Shown here: positions 47,924 through 55,438 of the stretch, piece by piece | Layout of the letters: each line of letters opens with the position of its first letter | Numbering within the stretch: position 1 is the stretch's first letter | Source of the DNA: Seohaeicola sp024304985 | GTDB taxonomy: Bacteria; Pseudomonadota; Alphaproteobacteria; Rhodobacterales; Rhodobacteraceae | Direction of reading: 5' to 3' | DNA: 64,000 nucleotides | Assembly (NCBI RefSeq): GCF_028802875.1 | Contig: NZ_JARAMP010000008.1 | Span: 62,001 to 126,000 of the forward strand | Made by a program: the position numbers and the translations under genes | The notes under the pieces: generated by a model | What the model was told of the DNA's origin: nothing | Databases searched by the model: none | The model's input: the letters and a program-made list of their open reading frames with translations, nothing else

Positions 47924-49723
47924 ATGACAGAGCTTTCGCGCATTCGCAATTTCTCCATCGTTGCCCATATCGACCACGGGAAATCCACCCTGGCCGACCG
48001 GCTGATCCAATCCACCGGCACCGTGCAGGACCGGGACATGAAGGAACAGCTGCTCGACAGCATGGATATCGAACGTGAGCGCGGGATCACGATCAAGGCC
48101 AACACCGTGCGCATCGACTATAAGGCCGATGACGGGCAGACCTATGTGCTGAACCTGATCGACACGCCCGGTCACGTCGACTTTGCCTATGAGGTGAGCC
48201 GGTCGATGCGCGCCGTGGAAGGTTCGCTTCTGGTGGTGGACAGTACCCAAGGGGTCGAGGCGCAGACGCTGGCCAATGTCTATCACGCGCTGGACGCGGA
48301 TCATGAGATCGTGCCGGTGCTGAACAAGATCGACCTGCCCGCGGCCGATTGTGACCGCGTGGCCGCGCAGATCGAGGATGTGATCGGCATCGACGCTTCG
48401 GACGCGATCCGGGTCAGCGCCAAGACCGGCATCGGCATCCATGAGACGCTGGAGGCGATCGTCAAGCGCCTGCCCGCGCCCAAAGGGGACCGCAATGCCC
48501 CGCTGACCGCCATGCTGGTGGATAGCTGGTATGACGCCTATCTGGGCGTGGTCGTGCTGGTGCGGATCATGGACGGGGTGCTGAAGAAGGGCGACCGGAT
48601 CACGATGATGCAGAACGGGTCGGTCCATCAGGTGGACCGGATCGGCGTGTTCCGCCCGCAGATGCAGAATGTCGATCAGCTTGGACCCGGCGAGATCGGT
48701 TTTATCACCGCCCAGATCAAGCAGGTCCGCGACACCCGTGTGGGTGACACGATCACCCATGAAAAGAAGGGCGCGACCAAGGCTTTGCCCGGCTTCAAGC
48801 CGTCGCAGCCCGTGGTGTTCTGCGGCCTGTTCCCGGTGGACAGTTCCGAGTTCGAGGATCTGCGCGATGCCATCGAGAAGCTGGCGCTGAACGATGCGTC
48901 ATTCACCTATGAGATGGAAACATCGGCCGCACTTGGGTTCGGCTTCCGCTGCGGTTTTCTGGGGCTGTTGCACCTTGAGGTGATCCGCGACCGGATCGAG
49001 CGGGAATATGACATCGACCTGATCACCACCGCGCCCTCGGTGATCTATCACGTCTATCTGCGTGACGGCACGATGAAGGAATTGCACAACCCCGCCGACA
49101 TGCCCGACCTGACCTATGTCGATCATCTGGAAGAGCCGCGCATCAAGGCCACGATCCTTGTGCCCGATGATTATCTGGGTGACGTGCTCAAGCTGTGTCA
49201 GGACCGGCGCGGCGTGCAGATGGATCTGACCTATGCGGGCAGCCGGGCGATGGTCGTCTATGACCTGCCGCTGAACGAGGTTGTGTTCGACTTCTACGAC
49301 CGTCTGAAATCGGTGACCAAGGGTTATGCCAGTTTCGACTATCAGCTGACCGGCTATCAGGAAGACAATCTGGTCAAGATGTCGATTCTGGTGAATGACG
49401 AGCCGGTGGATGCGCTGTCGATCATGGTGCATCGCGAGCGGGCCGAGATGCGGGGCCGGTCGATGGTGGAAAAGCTGAAAGAGCTGATCCCCCGCCACAT
49501 GTTCAAGATCCCGATTCAGGCGGCCATCGGCGGCAAGGTCATCGCGCGCGAAACGCTGGCGGCCCTGCGCAAGGACGTGACCGCGAAATGCTATGGCGGC
49601 GATGCGACGCGCAAGCGCAAGCTGTTGGACAAGCAGAAGGCGGGCAAGAAGAAGATGCGGCAGTTCGGCAAGGTCGAGATCCCGCAGCAGGCCTTCATCA
49701 ACGCGCTGAAGATGGACACGTAA
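47924..49723 (+). CDS. lepA: Elongation factor 4 (LepA), ribosome back-translocase GTPase
   Basis: The 599-residue GTPase has G1 IVAHIDHGKSTLADRL, G2 RERGITIKANTV, G3 DTPGHVDFAYEV and G4 LNKIDLPAADCD. EF-G-like domains follow and the LepA-specific C-terminal domain ends RKLLDKQKAGKKKMRQFGKVEIPQQAFINALKMDT. EF4 helps stalled ribosomes, notably under ionic or cold stress. I chose the ATG at 47924 (MTELSRIRNFSI), the family start; no strong ribosome binding site precedes it. Its last codons are duplicated in the repeat array that follows. Confidence 0.95.
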   Translation: MTELSRIRNFSIVAHIDHGKSTLADRLIQSTGTVQDRDMKEQLLDSMDIERERGITIKANTVRIDYKADDGQTYVLNLIDTPGHVDFAYEVSRSMRAVEGSLLVVDSTQGVEAQTLANVYHALDADHEIVPVLNKIDLPAADCDRVAAQIEDVIGIDASDAIRVSAKTGIGIHETLEAIVKRLPAPKGDRNAPLTAMLVDSWYDAYLGVVVLVRIMDGVLKKGDRITMMQNGSVHQVDRIGVFRPQMQNVDQLGPGEIGFITAQIKQVRDTRVGDTITHEKKGATKALPGFKPSQPVVFCGLFPVDSSEFEDLRDAIEKLALNDASFTYEMETSAALGFGFRCGFLGLLHLEVIRDRIEREYDIDLITTAPSVIYHVYLRDGTMKELHNPADMPDLTYVDHLEEPRIKATILVPDDYLGDVLKLCQDRRGVQMDLTYAGSRAMVVYDLPLNEVVFDFYDRLKSVTKGYASFDYQLTGYQEDNLVKMSILVNDEPVDALSIMVHRERAEMRGRSMVEKLKELIPRHMFKIPIQAAIGGKVIARETLAALRKDVTAKCYGGDATRKRKLLDKQKAGKKKMRQFGKVEIPQQAFINALKMDT

Positions 49724-50064
49724 GAAGGGCGGGGCAGGGGTGTCCTTGCCCTTTGCAGCGCGGTAGGGTGCGTGTTTACACGCACCGTTTGTTGATGCGG
49801 GGCGTGGTGCGTGCAAGCACGCACCCTACAGTTCGTTGAAGATGGACACGTAAGAGGGGCGGGGCAGGAGTGTCCTTGCCCTTTGCAGCGCGGTAGGGCG
49901 GGTGTTCACACGCAGAGTTTGTTGATGCGGGGCGTGGTGCGTGCAAGCACGCACCCTACAGACCGCCGCATGACGTGGCGACGCGTCACAGCGCGGTAGG
50001 GCGGGTGTTCACACGCAAAGTTTGTTGATGCGGGGCGCGGTGCGTGCAAGCACGCACCCTACAG
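49707..50064 (+). repeat. Three-copy repeat array duplicating the end of lepA
   Basis: A unit of 130 bases beginning in the last codons of lepA (TGAAGATGGACACGTAAG, 49707) is repeated from 49837. A shortened third copy (CAGCGCGGTAGGG..., 49989-50064) follows. Each copy contains a core of about 70 bases bounded by GTAGGG and CCCTAC. The core has inner hairpins such as GTGCGTG-CAAG-CACGCAC, so it can form a long cruciform. The core looks like a REP-type palindromic element. It fills nearly all of the 417-base gap before cytochrome b561. Confidence 0.85.
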
Positions 50065-50140
50065 CTGAGCCATCATGTCGCTTGGCGGCGGCGTGGCTCT
50101 GTCGTATTCTGCGCCTCGCATGTGACATCGGAGGTGCATC

Positions 50141-50641
50141 ATGCCGACCCCCATTCCCACCGCCTATTCCCGCCTTCAGATCCGGCTGCACTGGTTGGTC
50201 TTCGTGCTGCTGGCCCTGCAATACATCCTGCATGAACCGATCACCGAAGCCTTCGACATGGTTGAGGATGGTCTGACGCCCGCATTCTCGCCGCTGGTCG
50301 CCGCCCATGTGTTCGGCGGTTTCCTGATCTTCGTGCTGGTGGCGGCGCGGATCTATATTCGCAAGGAACGCGGGGTGCCGCCTTTGCCGGAGACAGACCC
50401 GCCGCTGCAACGCATGGCGGCGCATGTCACGCATTACAGCCTTTACACGCTGATGATCGCCATGCCTGTCAGCGGTGCGGTTGCGTGGTTTCGCGGCAAC
50501 GAGGCCGCCGCCGAAGCGCATGAGGTGATGCGTGCGATCCTGCTGGCGTTGATCGCGCTGCATGTCGTGGGGGCGCTCTATCACCAGTTTGTCGTGAAGG
50601 ACGGCTTGATGCAGCGCATGCGCCGCGGTGATCCCGTCTGA
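50141..50641 (+). CDS. Cytochrome b561 family di-heme membrane protein
   Basis: The 166-residue protein has four membrane helices and the conserved histidines that hold two b hemes: RLHWLVFVLLALQYILHE, VAAHVFGGFLIFVLVAARI, HVTHYSLYTLMIAMPVSGAVAWF, and ALIALHVVGALYHQFV. Such proteins move electrons between the quinone pool and periplasmic acceptors. It has a GGAGGTGCATC ribosome binding region. A 61-residue membrane protein gene follows in the same direction after 72 bases. Confidence 0.92.
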   Translation: MPTPIPTAYSRLQIRLHWLVFVLLALQYILHEPITEAFDMVEDGLTPAFSPLVAAHVFGGFLIFVLVAARIYIRKERGVPPLPETDPPLQRMAAHVTHYSLYTLMIAMPVSGAVAWFRGNEAAAEAHEVMRAILLALIALHVVGALYHQFVVKDGLMQRMRRGDPV

Positions 50642-50713
50642 CACAGATCAAGGTGCGCCTCTGCGCAGTGGCTTAGACTCAGGCCACATCAACGCCGCAT
50701 CGGAGGCCGCATC

Positions 50714-50899
50714 ATGCTGAGACTGGGATTCGTTCTTCACCTGTTCATCGGCTCGACCCTTGCGGGGATCGGGGTGATCGCGGCGCTGGTGACGGGATAT
50801 GACACGCTCTATCCGATCCTGATCGCGGCGCTTATCGGGTTTCTTGTGGCCTTTCCGGTCACCTGGGCGGTGGCGCGGGCGCTTTACGACAGGGCTTGA
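50714..50899 (+). CDS. Small two-helix membrane protein of 61 residues
   Basis: The protein (MLRLGFVLHLFIGSTLAGIGVIAALVTGYDTLYPILIAALIGFLVAFPVTWAVARALYDRA) is almost entirely two hydrophobic helices with a short TGYDTL turn. As I recall, close relatives in Rhodobacteraceae are common and sometimes mislabelled CTP synthetase, which the sequence does not support. GGAGG 7 bases before the ATG is a good ribosome binding site. CTGACACAGATCAA at the end of the preceding gene is a poor FNR-like match (two mismatches). Function unknown. Confidence 0.75.
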   Translation: MLRLGFVLHLFIGSTLAGIGVIAALVTGYDTLYPILIAALIGFLVAFPVTWAVARALYDRA

Positions 50900-50987
50900 G
50901 GTTCGCGGATCCTGCCCTTCGGGGCAGGCGGGACGGTGGCGGTGCGAGGGAGGGGTCCCCGTTGGGGCCGCAACCGTTCCGAAAACG

Positions 50988-51022
50988 GGCAGGGAGGGTC
51001 TTTTGCCCTTCCTGCCTTTTTC
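50988..51022 (+). terminator. Intrinsic terminator
   Basis: GGCAGGGAGGG and CCCTTCCTGCC form a stem with one mismatch, capped by TCTTTTG, then TTTTT. It ends the cytochrome b561 / small membrane protein unit, just before the convergent hydrolase gene. Confidence 0.85.
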
Positions 51023-51025
51023 ATG

Positions 51026-51784
51026 TCACCCGACCAGCCAGGCGCGCACCGCCGCTTCGAATTCGCGCGGTTTCTCGGCATGCAGCCAATGGCCCGCATC
51101 GCGGATCTTGGCGAAACGCGCGGCGGGAAACAGCGCCTTGATCCGCGCGCGATGTTCGGGCTGCACATAGTGTGAATTCGCCCCGGTCAGGAACAGCGTG
51201 GGCTTGTCGAACTGCGCCTCGACCTGCGGAAAGCCAAGGATATGGGGCATCTGGTCGGCCAGCGTGTCAAGGTTCAGGCGCCAGCGCCGCTCTTTCAGGT
51301 CCAGCGATTGGGTGAAGAACGCAGGCAGCGTGGGATCATCGACGAGGGCCGCCAGTTGCGCCTCGGCATCCGAGCGCTTCTCGACACGCGACAGATCGAC
51401 GGCGCGCATGGCGGCGATATAGCGGCTCTGGTCATGTTCATAGGCGACAGGGGCCACATCGCCCACGATCAGCCGCTCGACCAGATCGGGATGCAGAAGC
51501 GCCAGCATCATCGCCGCCTTGCCGCCCATGGAATGGCCCAGCACCGCCATCGGGCCGCCTTGGGCGCGGATCACCTGCGCCAGATCCTCGGCCATATCGG
51601 TGTAGCTGTGGCTGTCCATCCACGGGCTCAGGCCATGATTGCGCATGTCCACGGCGATCACGGTCCGGTCGCTGGACAGTCGCTTGGCGATGACCCCCCA
51701 GTTGCGCCCGGAGCCGTAAAGGCCGTGGGCGATCAAAAGAGGTGTGGGGCCGTCGGGGCCGTCATGGCGGATGATGTTCAGCAT
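51026..51784 (-). CDS. Alpha/beta-fold hydrolase (YbfF-like esterase)
   Basis: The 252-residue protein has LLIAHGLYGSGRNWGVIAKRL (oxyanion loop), VDMRNHGLSP, nucleophile elbow Ser in AVLGHSMGGKAAMMLAL, and the catalytic His in IRDAGHWLHAEKP. The overall pattern matches YbfF-type acyl esterases. I chose the ATG at 51784, which gives the family's normal start LNIIRHDGPDGPTPLLIAHG. The gene is downstream of the amidotransferase gene on the same strand with a gap of 41 bases and might be co-transcribed with the amidoligase pair. Confidence 0.88.
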   Translation of the reverse strand: MLNIIRHDGPDGPTPLLIAHGLYGSGRNWGVIAKRLSSDRTVIAVDMRNHGLSPWMDSHSYTDMAEDLAQVIRAQGGPMAVLGHSMGGKAAMMLALLHPDLVERLIVGDVAPVAYEHDQSRYIAAMRAVDLSRVEKRSDAEAQLAALVDDPTLPAFFTQSLDLKERRWRLNLDTLADQMPHILGFPQVEAQFDKPTLFLTGANSHYVQPEHRARIKALFPAARFAKIRDAGHWLHAEKPREFEAAVRAWLVG

Positions 51785-51825
51785 GGGCGCGGGGATAGAC
51801 GCTTTCCTGTGCGGTGTCCACGGGA

Positions 51826-52488
51826 TCAGACCCGCGCGGCAGCGACAAGGGCGCGGAACAGGGCGCGCTGGCGGCGGGCATAGATCAGGTATTCCGGGTG
51901 CCATTGCACTCCCAGCGCAAAAGGTGGCGTGATCCGTTCGACCGCCTGCACCATCCCGCCCGCATCCCGCGCGGCGATCCGCAACCCCGCGCCCAGACGG
52001 TCCACCGCCTGACTGTGCAGCGCATTGACCCGCATCGGCGCGGTGCCCGCGATCCGGGCGAGGCCGGTGTCCGGCAGGACGGACACGGCCTTGCGCGGCA
52101 GGATCGTGCGGTAGCGGCGGCTGTCGGCGTAGTGGTCATAGGCGCGCTGGTGCAGGTTGCCGCCCAGGGCCACGTTCAGCATCTGTGCACCGCGACAGAT
52201 GCCCAGCACGGGTTTGCCCGCCGCCTGCGCCGCCATTACAAGCCTGCGTTCCAGCGCGTCGCGATCCGGGTCGAGACGGGCTTCGGCCACCATCTCGCCG
52301 TGATAGAGCAGGGGCGAGATGTCGTCGCCCCCGCCGACGATCAAACCATCGGCGGCGTCGATATCGGCATCGCGCCCGCTGTCCCAGCGCAGCGCCCGCC
52401 CGCCGGCCAGCCAGACGTTGAGCGCGATGACGGGAAAGACGCGCCATCCGGTGCGGCGCGAGGTGGTGACGCCGATACGCGGCCTCAT
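51826..52488 (-). CDS. Class I glutamine amidotransferase-like hydrolase, amidoligase partner
   Basis: The 220-residue protein is a peptidase C26 / gamma-glutamyl-GABA hydrolase-type GAT domain with an intact triad: Cys98 in VLGICRGAQMLN, and His197 and Glu199 in LGVQWHPEYL. GLIVGGGDDISPLLY is also typical. It could supply ammonia from glutamine or cleave gamma-glutamyl amides. The start overlaps the stop of the amidoligase gene as ATGA, so the two are co-translated. The coupling suggests that it either feeds or edits the amidoligase product. The specific substrate is not known. Confidence 0.85.
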   Translation of the reverse strand: MRPRIGVTTSRRTGWRVFPVIALNVWLAGGRALRWDSGRDADIDAADGLIVGGGDDISPLLYHGEMVAEARLDPDRDALERRLVMAAQAAGKPVLGICRGAQMLNVALGGNLHQRAYDHYADSRRYRTILPRKAVSVLPDTGLARIAGTAPMRVNALHSQAVDRLGAGLRIAARDAGGMVQAVERITPPFALGVQWHPEYLIYARRQRALFRALVAAARV

Positions 52489-53474
52489 GTCCAGATCGCT
52501 GCCTTGGCCAGCACCGCGTTCACTGTTGCGGCCCAGTCCCCGCGCAGCCGTGTCAGGTTGTTGCGATGATCGGCCCAAAGGGCGGCCAGCCGATCCAGCA
52601 GGGCCGGGTCGGCGGCCACACGCTCGACCAGCACCCAGCGGTTCCATTCATAGGTCAGTGACCAGTCGGGCGCGCCCAGCCGCGCTTCGGGCAGGCGAAA
52701 GTGATAGGTGGGCCGTCCGCCCTTGAGCCTGTCCCGTGGGACGGCGGCGCGCAGCGTTTCGGGGCGCAGATGTTCCAGAAGCGGCAGCAGATCGAGGCCG
52801 TGGTTGCGGGTCGGGCAGAACGCGCCATAGGCGCGGGCCAGATCGTCCAGGCTCCAGCCTGCACCAGAGGCCAGCGCATCCACAAGTCCGCGCGGCCATG
52901 GATCGACGAAAGGCAGCAGGCGGCGCGCGGGATCGACCGGGTCGATGGCGCGCAACCAATCCTCCAGCAGCGCATAGGCCCGCACGACCGGCAGGATGTC
53001 CGCGGCGGTTCCGTCCGCCACTTCGGGGTTCAGATGCAGACCGAAGCCATAGAGGATGCCGTCCCGTGACCCTTCGGCCCCCGCCTTGACCAGCGCCACG
53101 ATCAACCTGTCGGCACGGTGCAGGTCGTGCTGCGCCAAGGGGGCCGTCACGATCTCGACCGGGACCACGGCGCGCGACCAGTCCAGCAACTTGTCTGCGA
53201 TCACATGGCCCGCGTGATCGCGCAGCGCGATGTCCAGTTCAACCCGCACATCGCCCAGATCAGTGTCGCGGACAGTGATGTCATGGTCCGTGTCCCTGTC
53301 CAGCTGGCCACCCCATTCTGCGGTGACGACCGCCGCCGCCTCGGCTTCGGTCAGCCCCGCGCATTCGATCTCGATTCCGGTCAGGCGCGGCTGGCCTTCG
53401 GCAGTGTCGGCGCGCGGCAGGGTCCAGGCATGGCTACGGGGGATACGGTCCAGAAGATCAGTGAATTCTGTCAA
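52485..53474 (-). CDS. Amidoligase_2 family COOH-NH2 ligase
   Basis: The 329-residue protein matches the amidoligase family, distantly related to glutamate-cysteine ligase and glutamine synthetase. RLTGIEIECAGLTEAEAA (GxExE, Glu35 and Glu37) binds metal-ATP; VPVEIVTAPLAQHDL (106-118) and GILYGFGLHLNPEV (139-152) are further active-site strands; RNHGLDLLPLLEHLRP lies in the C-terminal part. Such enzymes form amide bonds between a carboxylate and an amine using ATP. The start is a TTG at 53474; no ATG or GTG close by fits the domain boundary. It pairs with the GAT gene and faces a GGCT-like gene. Product unknown. Confidence 0.82.
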   Translation of the reverse strand: MTEFTDLLDRIPRSHAWTLPRADTAEGQPRLTGIEIECAGLTEAEAAAVVTAEWGGQLDRDTDHDITVRDTDLGDVRVELDIALRDHAGHVIADKLLDWSRAVVPVEIVTAPLAQHDLHRADRLIVALVKAGAEGSRDGILYGFGLHLNPEVADGTAADILPVVRAYALLEDWLRAIDPVDPARRLLPFVDPWPRGLVDALASGAGWSLDDLARAYGAFCPTRNHGLDLLPLLEHLRPETLRAAVPRDRLKGGRPTYHFRLPEARLGAPDWSLTYEWNRWVLVERVAADPALLDRLAALWADHRNNLTRLRGDWAATVNAVLAKAAIWT

Positions 53475-53531
53475 GGGGTTGCGTTCTCCGGTCTGACTGC
53501 GAAGACTGGAGCTTATGGGAAGATCCGTCAC

Positions 53532-53999
53532 ATGTGCAACCGATCCACCCGCAAGAGCCGTGGCATGAGGCGTCTGCGTCGCCTTGCGTTGCCGGTGCTG
53601 ATCGGGGTCTGGGCGCTGTGGTTCTGCATTGCCCATGCGCCCGTCTATCTGCCAGCGGTGACCCCTGCGATCACCGCCGCACAGCCCGGACCCGACGCCG
53701 GGTCGCAGCGCGTGTTCGGATATGCGACCCTGACCCATCCGTTGGTCCGGGTGGTGGTGATTGGCCGACCCGTTGCCGCGACACCCGCGCAACTGGAGGG
53801 GTTCACTCGCGCGGAGCGGGATATCCAGCCTGATCCCGGCGCGCGGCTGGAGGGGCAAGTGTTCACCGTCGGGGCCGAGGGTCTGTTGCGGCTGGACCGC
53901 TATGAGCGGCTTGGCGCACGCTATCGCCGCGACATGATGCGGCTGTCGGATGGAACCGAAGCCTGGGTCTATCGGTTATTGCCTGATGCCGCGCCATGA
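53532..53999 (+). CDS. Membrane-anchored gamma-glutamylcyclotransferase/AIG2-like protein
   Basis: The 155-residue protein has a basic N-terminus and one membrane anchor (LALPVLIGVWALWFCIAHAPVYL). A GGCT/AIG2-like domain follows from about residue 60: VFGYATLTHPLVR in place of the usual YGSL loop, EGFTRAERDIQPDPGARLEGQVFTV, LLRLDRYERLG with candidate catalytic Glu125, and AWVYRL. GGCT enzymes release 5-oxoproline from gamma-glutamyl amines. A membrane anchor is uncommon. It is divergent from the amidoligase with only 57 bases between starts, and overlaps the MFS gene by 14 bases. An ATG at 53565 is an alternative start. Confidence 0.78.
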   Translation: MCNRSTRKSRGMRRLRRLALPVLIGVWALWFCIAHAPVYLPAVTPAITAAQPGPDAGSQRVFGYATLTHPLVRVVVIGRPVAATPAQLEGFTRAERDIQPDPGARLEGQVFTVGAEGLLRLDRYERLGARYRRDMMRLSDGTEAWVYRLLPDAAP

Positions 54000-55284
54000 T
54001 GACCCTTCCGCCCCGCCGCCCTTGGACACGGGCTTTGCCCGTCTGACCGACAGCGATCCCCGTGACCTTGACCGCCATGAGGCGGGCAATGGGCTGATCC
54101 ACATGGTCTCCCTCATCCTGACCAAGGCGGGGGACAGCCTGATTGATCCCAAGCTGGTGCTGTCATGGCTGCTGACCGTGCTGGGCGCGCCCGGTATGGT
54201 CATTGGGGCCTTGGTCCCGGTGCGCGAGGCGGGCGCATTGCTGCCGCAACTGGCGCTGGCGCGGCAGGTCGAGCGGGCGGCGCAGCGCAAGCGGATCTGG
54301 GCGGCCGGTGCGGTGGTGCAGGGGGTGGCCGCGCTGGGCATCGCGGCGGCTGTGCTGATGCTGGAGGGCGCGGCGGCAGGCTGGAGCGTTCTGGCACTGG
54401 TGGCCGTGCTGGCTGTCGCACGCTCTGCCGCCTCGGTCAGTTACAAGGACGTGCTGGCGCGGACCATCGCCAAGGGGCGGCGCGGTGCGGTGACGGGCTT
54501 TGCCGCTGCTGTCGCCTCGGTTGCGGCTTTCGGTTTTGGCCTGTCGATGGCGCTGGGTCTGTTCGATGTGGCGGTTCCGGTGCTGGCCGGGGCCGTGGCA
54601 TTGGCTGGGGTGGCCTTTCTGCTGGCCGGGGGGCTGTTCCTGCGCCTGCGCGAGCCCGCGCATGGCGACCACAGCCCGCAGGCCGAGGGGATTGCGGCCC
54701 TGATCCGCCCGCTGCGCGAGGATCGCCAGTTGCAGGTCTTTGTGGCGGCGCGCGCGGCCCTGACCGTGACGGCGCTGGCCCCACCCTTCATCGTCATGCT
54801 TTCTTCGGCAGGGGGCGAGGGGGCACTGGATCAGTTGGGGCCGATGGTCATGGCCTCGACCGCTGCGGCGGTGCTGTCCTCTTATGTCTGGGGGCGGTTG
54901 TCGGACCGGTCCAGCCGCCAGACCTTGGTGATCGCGGGAGGGCTGGCCGCGCTGGTGTTGCTGCTGACCGGGTTGGCGGGGCTGCTGTTGGGCGGGCTGG
55001 GCGGCGCGTGGGGGGCGGGGCTTGCCATTTTTGCGGCGCAGATCGCCTATGAGGGCGTGCGGCAGGGGCGCAAACTGCATTTGACGGATATGGCCGAGGA
55101 TGATTTCCGCGCCCGCTATACCGCGCTGTCGAACACCCTGATCGGCGCGGCGCTGATGGCGGGGGGATTGTTCGGTCTGGCGGCGGATTATGTCGGGCCT
55201 GCGATCCTTCTTGTTGTTTTTGCAGTGATTTCCGCAATCGGCGCAGCCATCGCCGCGCGTCTGGACGAGGTGCAGCAGGACTGA
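53986..55284 (+). CDS. MFS-type transporter
   Basis: The 432-residue protein has about ten to twelve hydrophobic spans in two halves. KLVLSWLLTVLGAPGMVIGALVPVREAGALLPQL and GRLSDRSSRQTLVIAGGLAAL (a D-R-x-S-R-R-like A-motif in the second half) point to the major facilitator superfamily. It begins inside the GGCT-like gene (14-base overlap), so the two are translationally linked. That linkage hints at transport of the amidoligase product or precursor. No specific subfamily can be named. Confidence 0.82.
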   Translation: MPRHDDPSAPPPLDTGFARLTDSDPRDLDRHEAGNGLIHMVSLILTKAGDSLIDPKLVLSWLLTVLGAPGMVIGALVPVREAGALLPQLALARQVERAAQRKRIWAAGAVVQGVAALGIAAAVLMLEGAAAGWSVLALVAVLAVARSAASVSYKDVLARTIAKGRRGAVTGFAAAVASVAAFGFGLSMALGLFDVAVPVLAGAVALAGVAFLLAGGLFLRLREPAHGDHSPQAEGIAALIRPLREDRQLQVFVAARAALTVTALAPPFIVMLSSAGGEGALDQLGPMVMASTAAAVLSSYVWGRLSDRSSRQTLVIAGGLAALVLLLTGLAGLLLGGLGGAWGAGLAIFAAQIAYEGVRQGRKLHLTDMAEDDFRARYTALSNTLIGAALMAGGLFGLAADYVGPAILLVVFAVISAIGAAIAARLDEVQQD

Positions 55285-55438
55285 ATCCCCCTCGTCCGGT
55301 TGCGTTTCCGGGTCGTTTTCCATACTGTGACGCGTTCACTGACCGGGCTGCGCGCCAAAGTGCCCCCCGGTCCCCGCCACATGGTGGGGCCAGTGGCGGA
55401 TCCACCGCCAGAGAAATACAAAAAGAAGGACAGTGCTC

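Noticed and set aside
50638..50651. CTGACACAGATCAA, FNR-like, upstream of the 61-residue membrane protein gene.
   Set aside because: Two mismatches in the conserved half-site, and the left half is the stop region of the cytochrome b561 gene.
52732..52743. GTCCCGTGGGAC, resembling the 17-base palindrome.
   Set aside because: Shorter spacer and arms, and it lies inside the amidoligase coding sequence, so it is not counted as a third operator.
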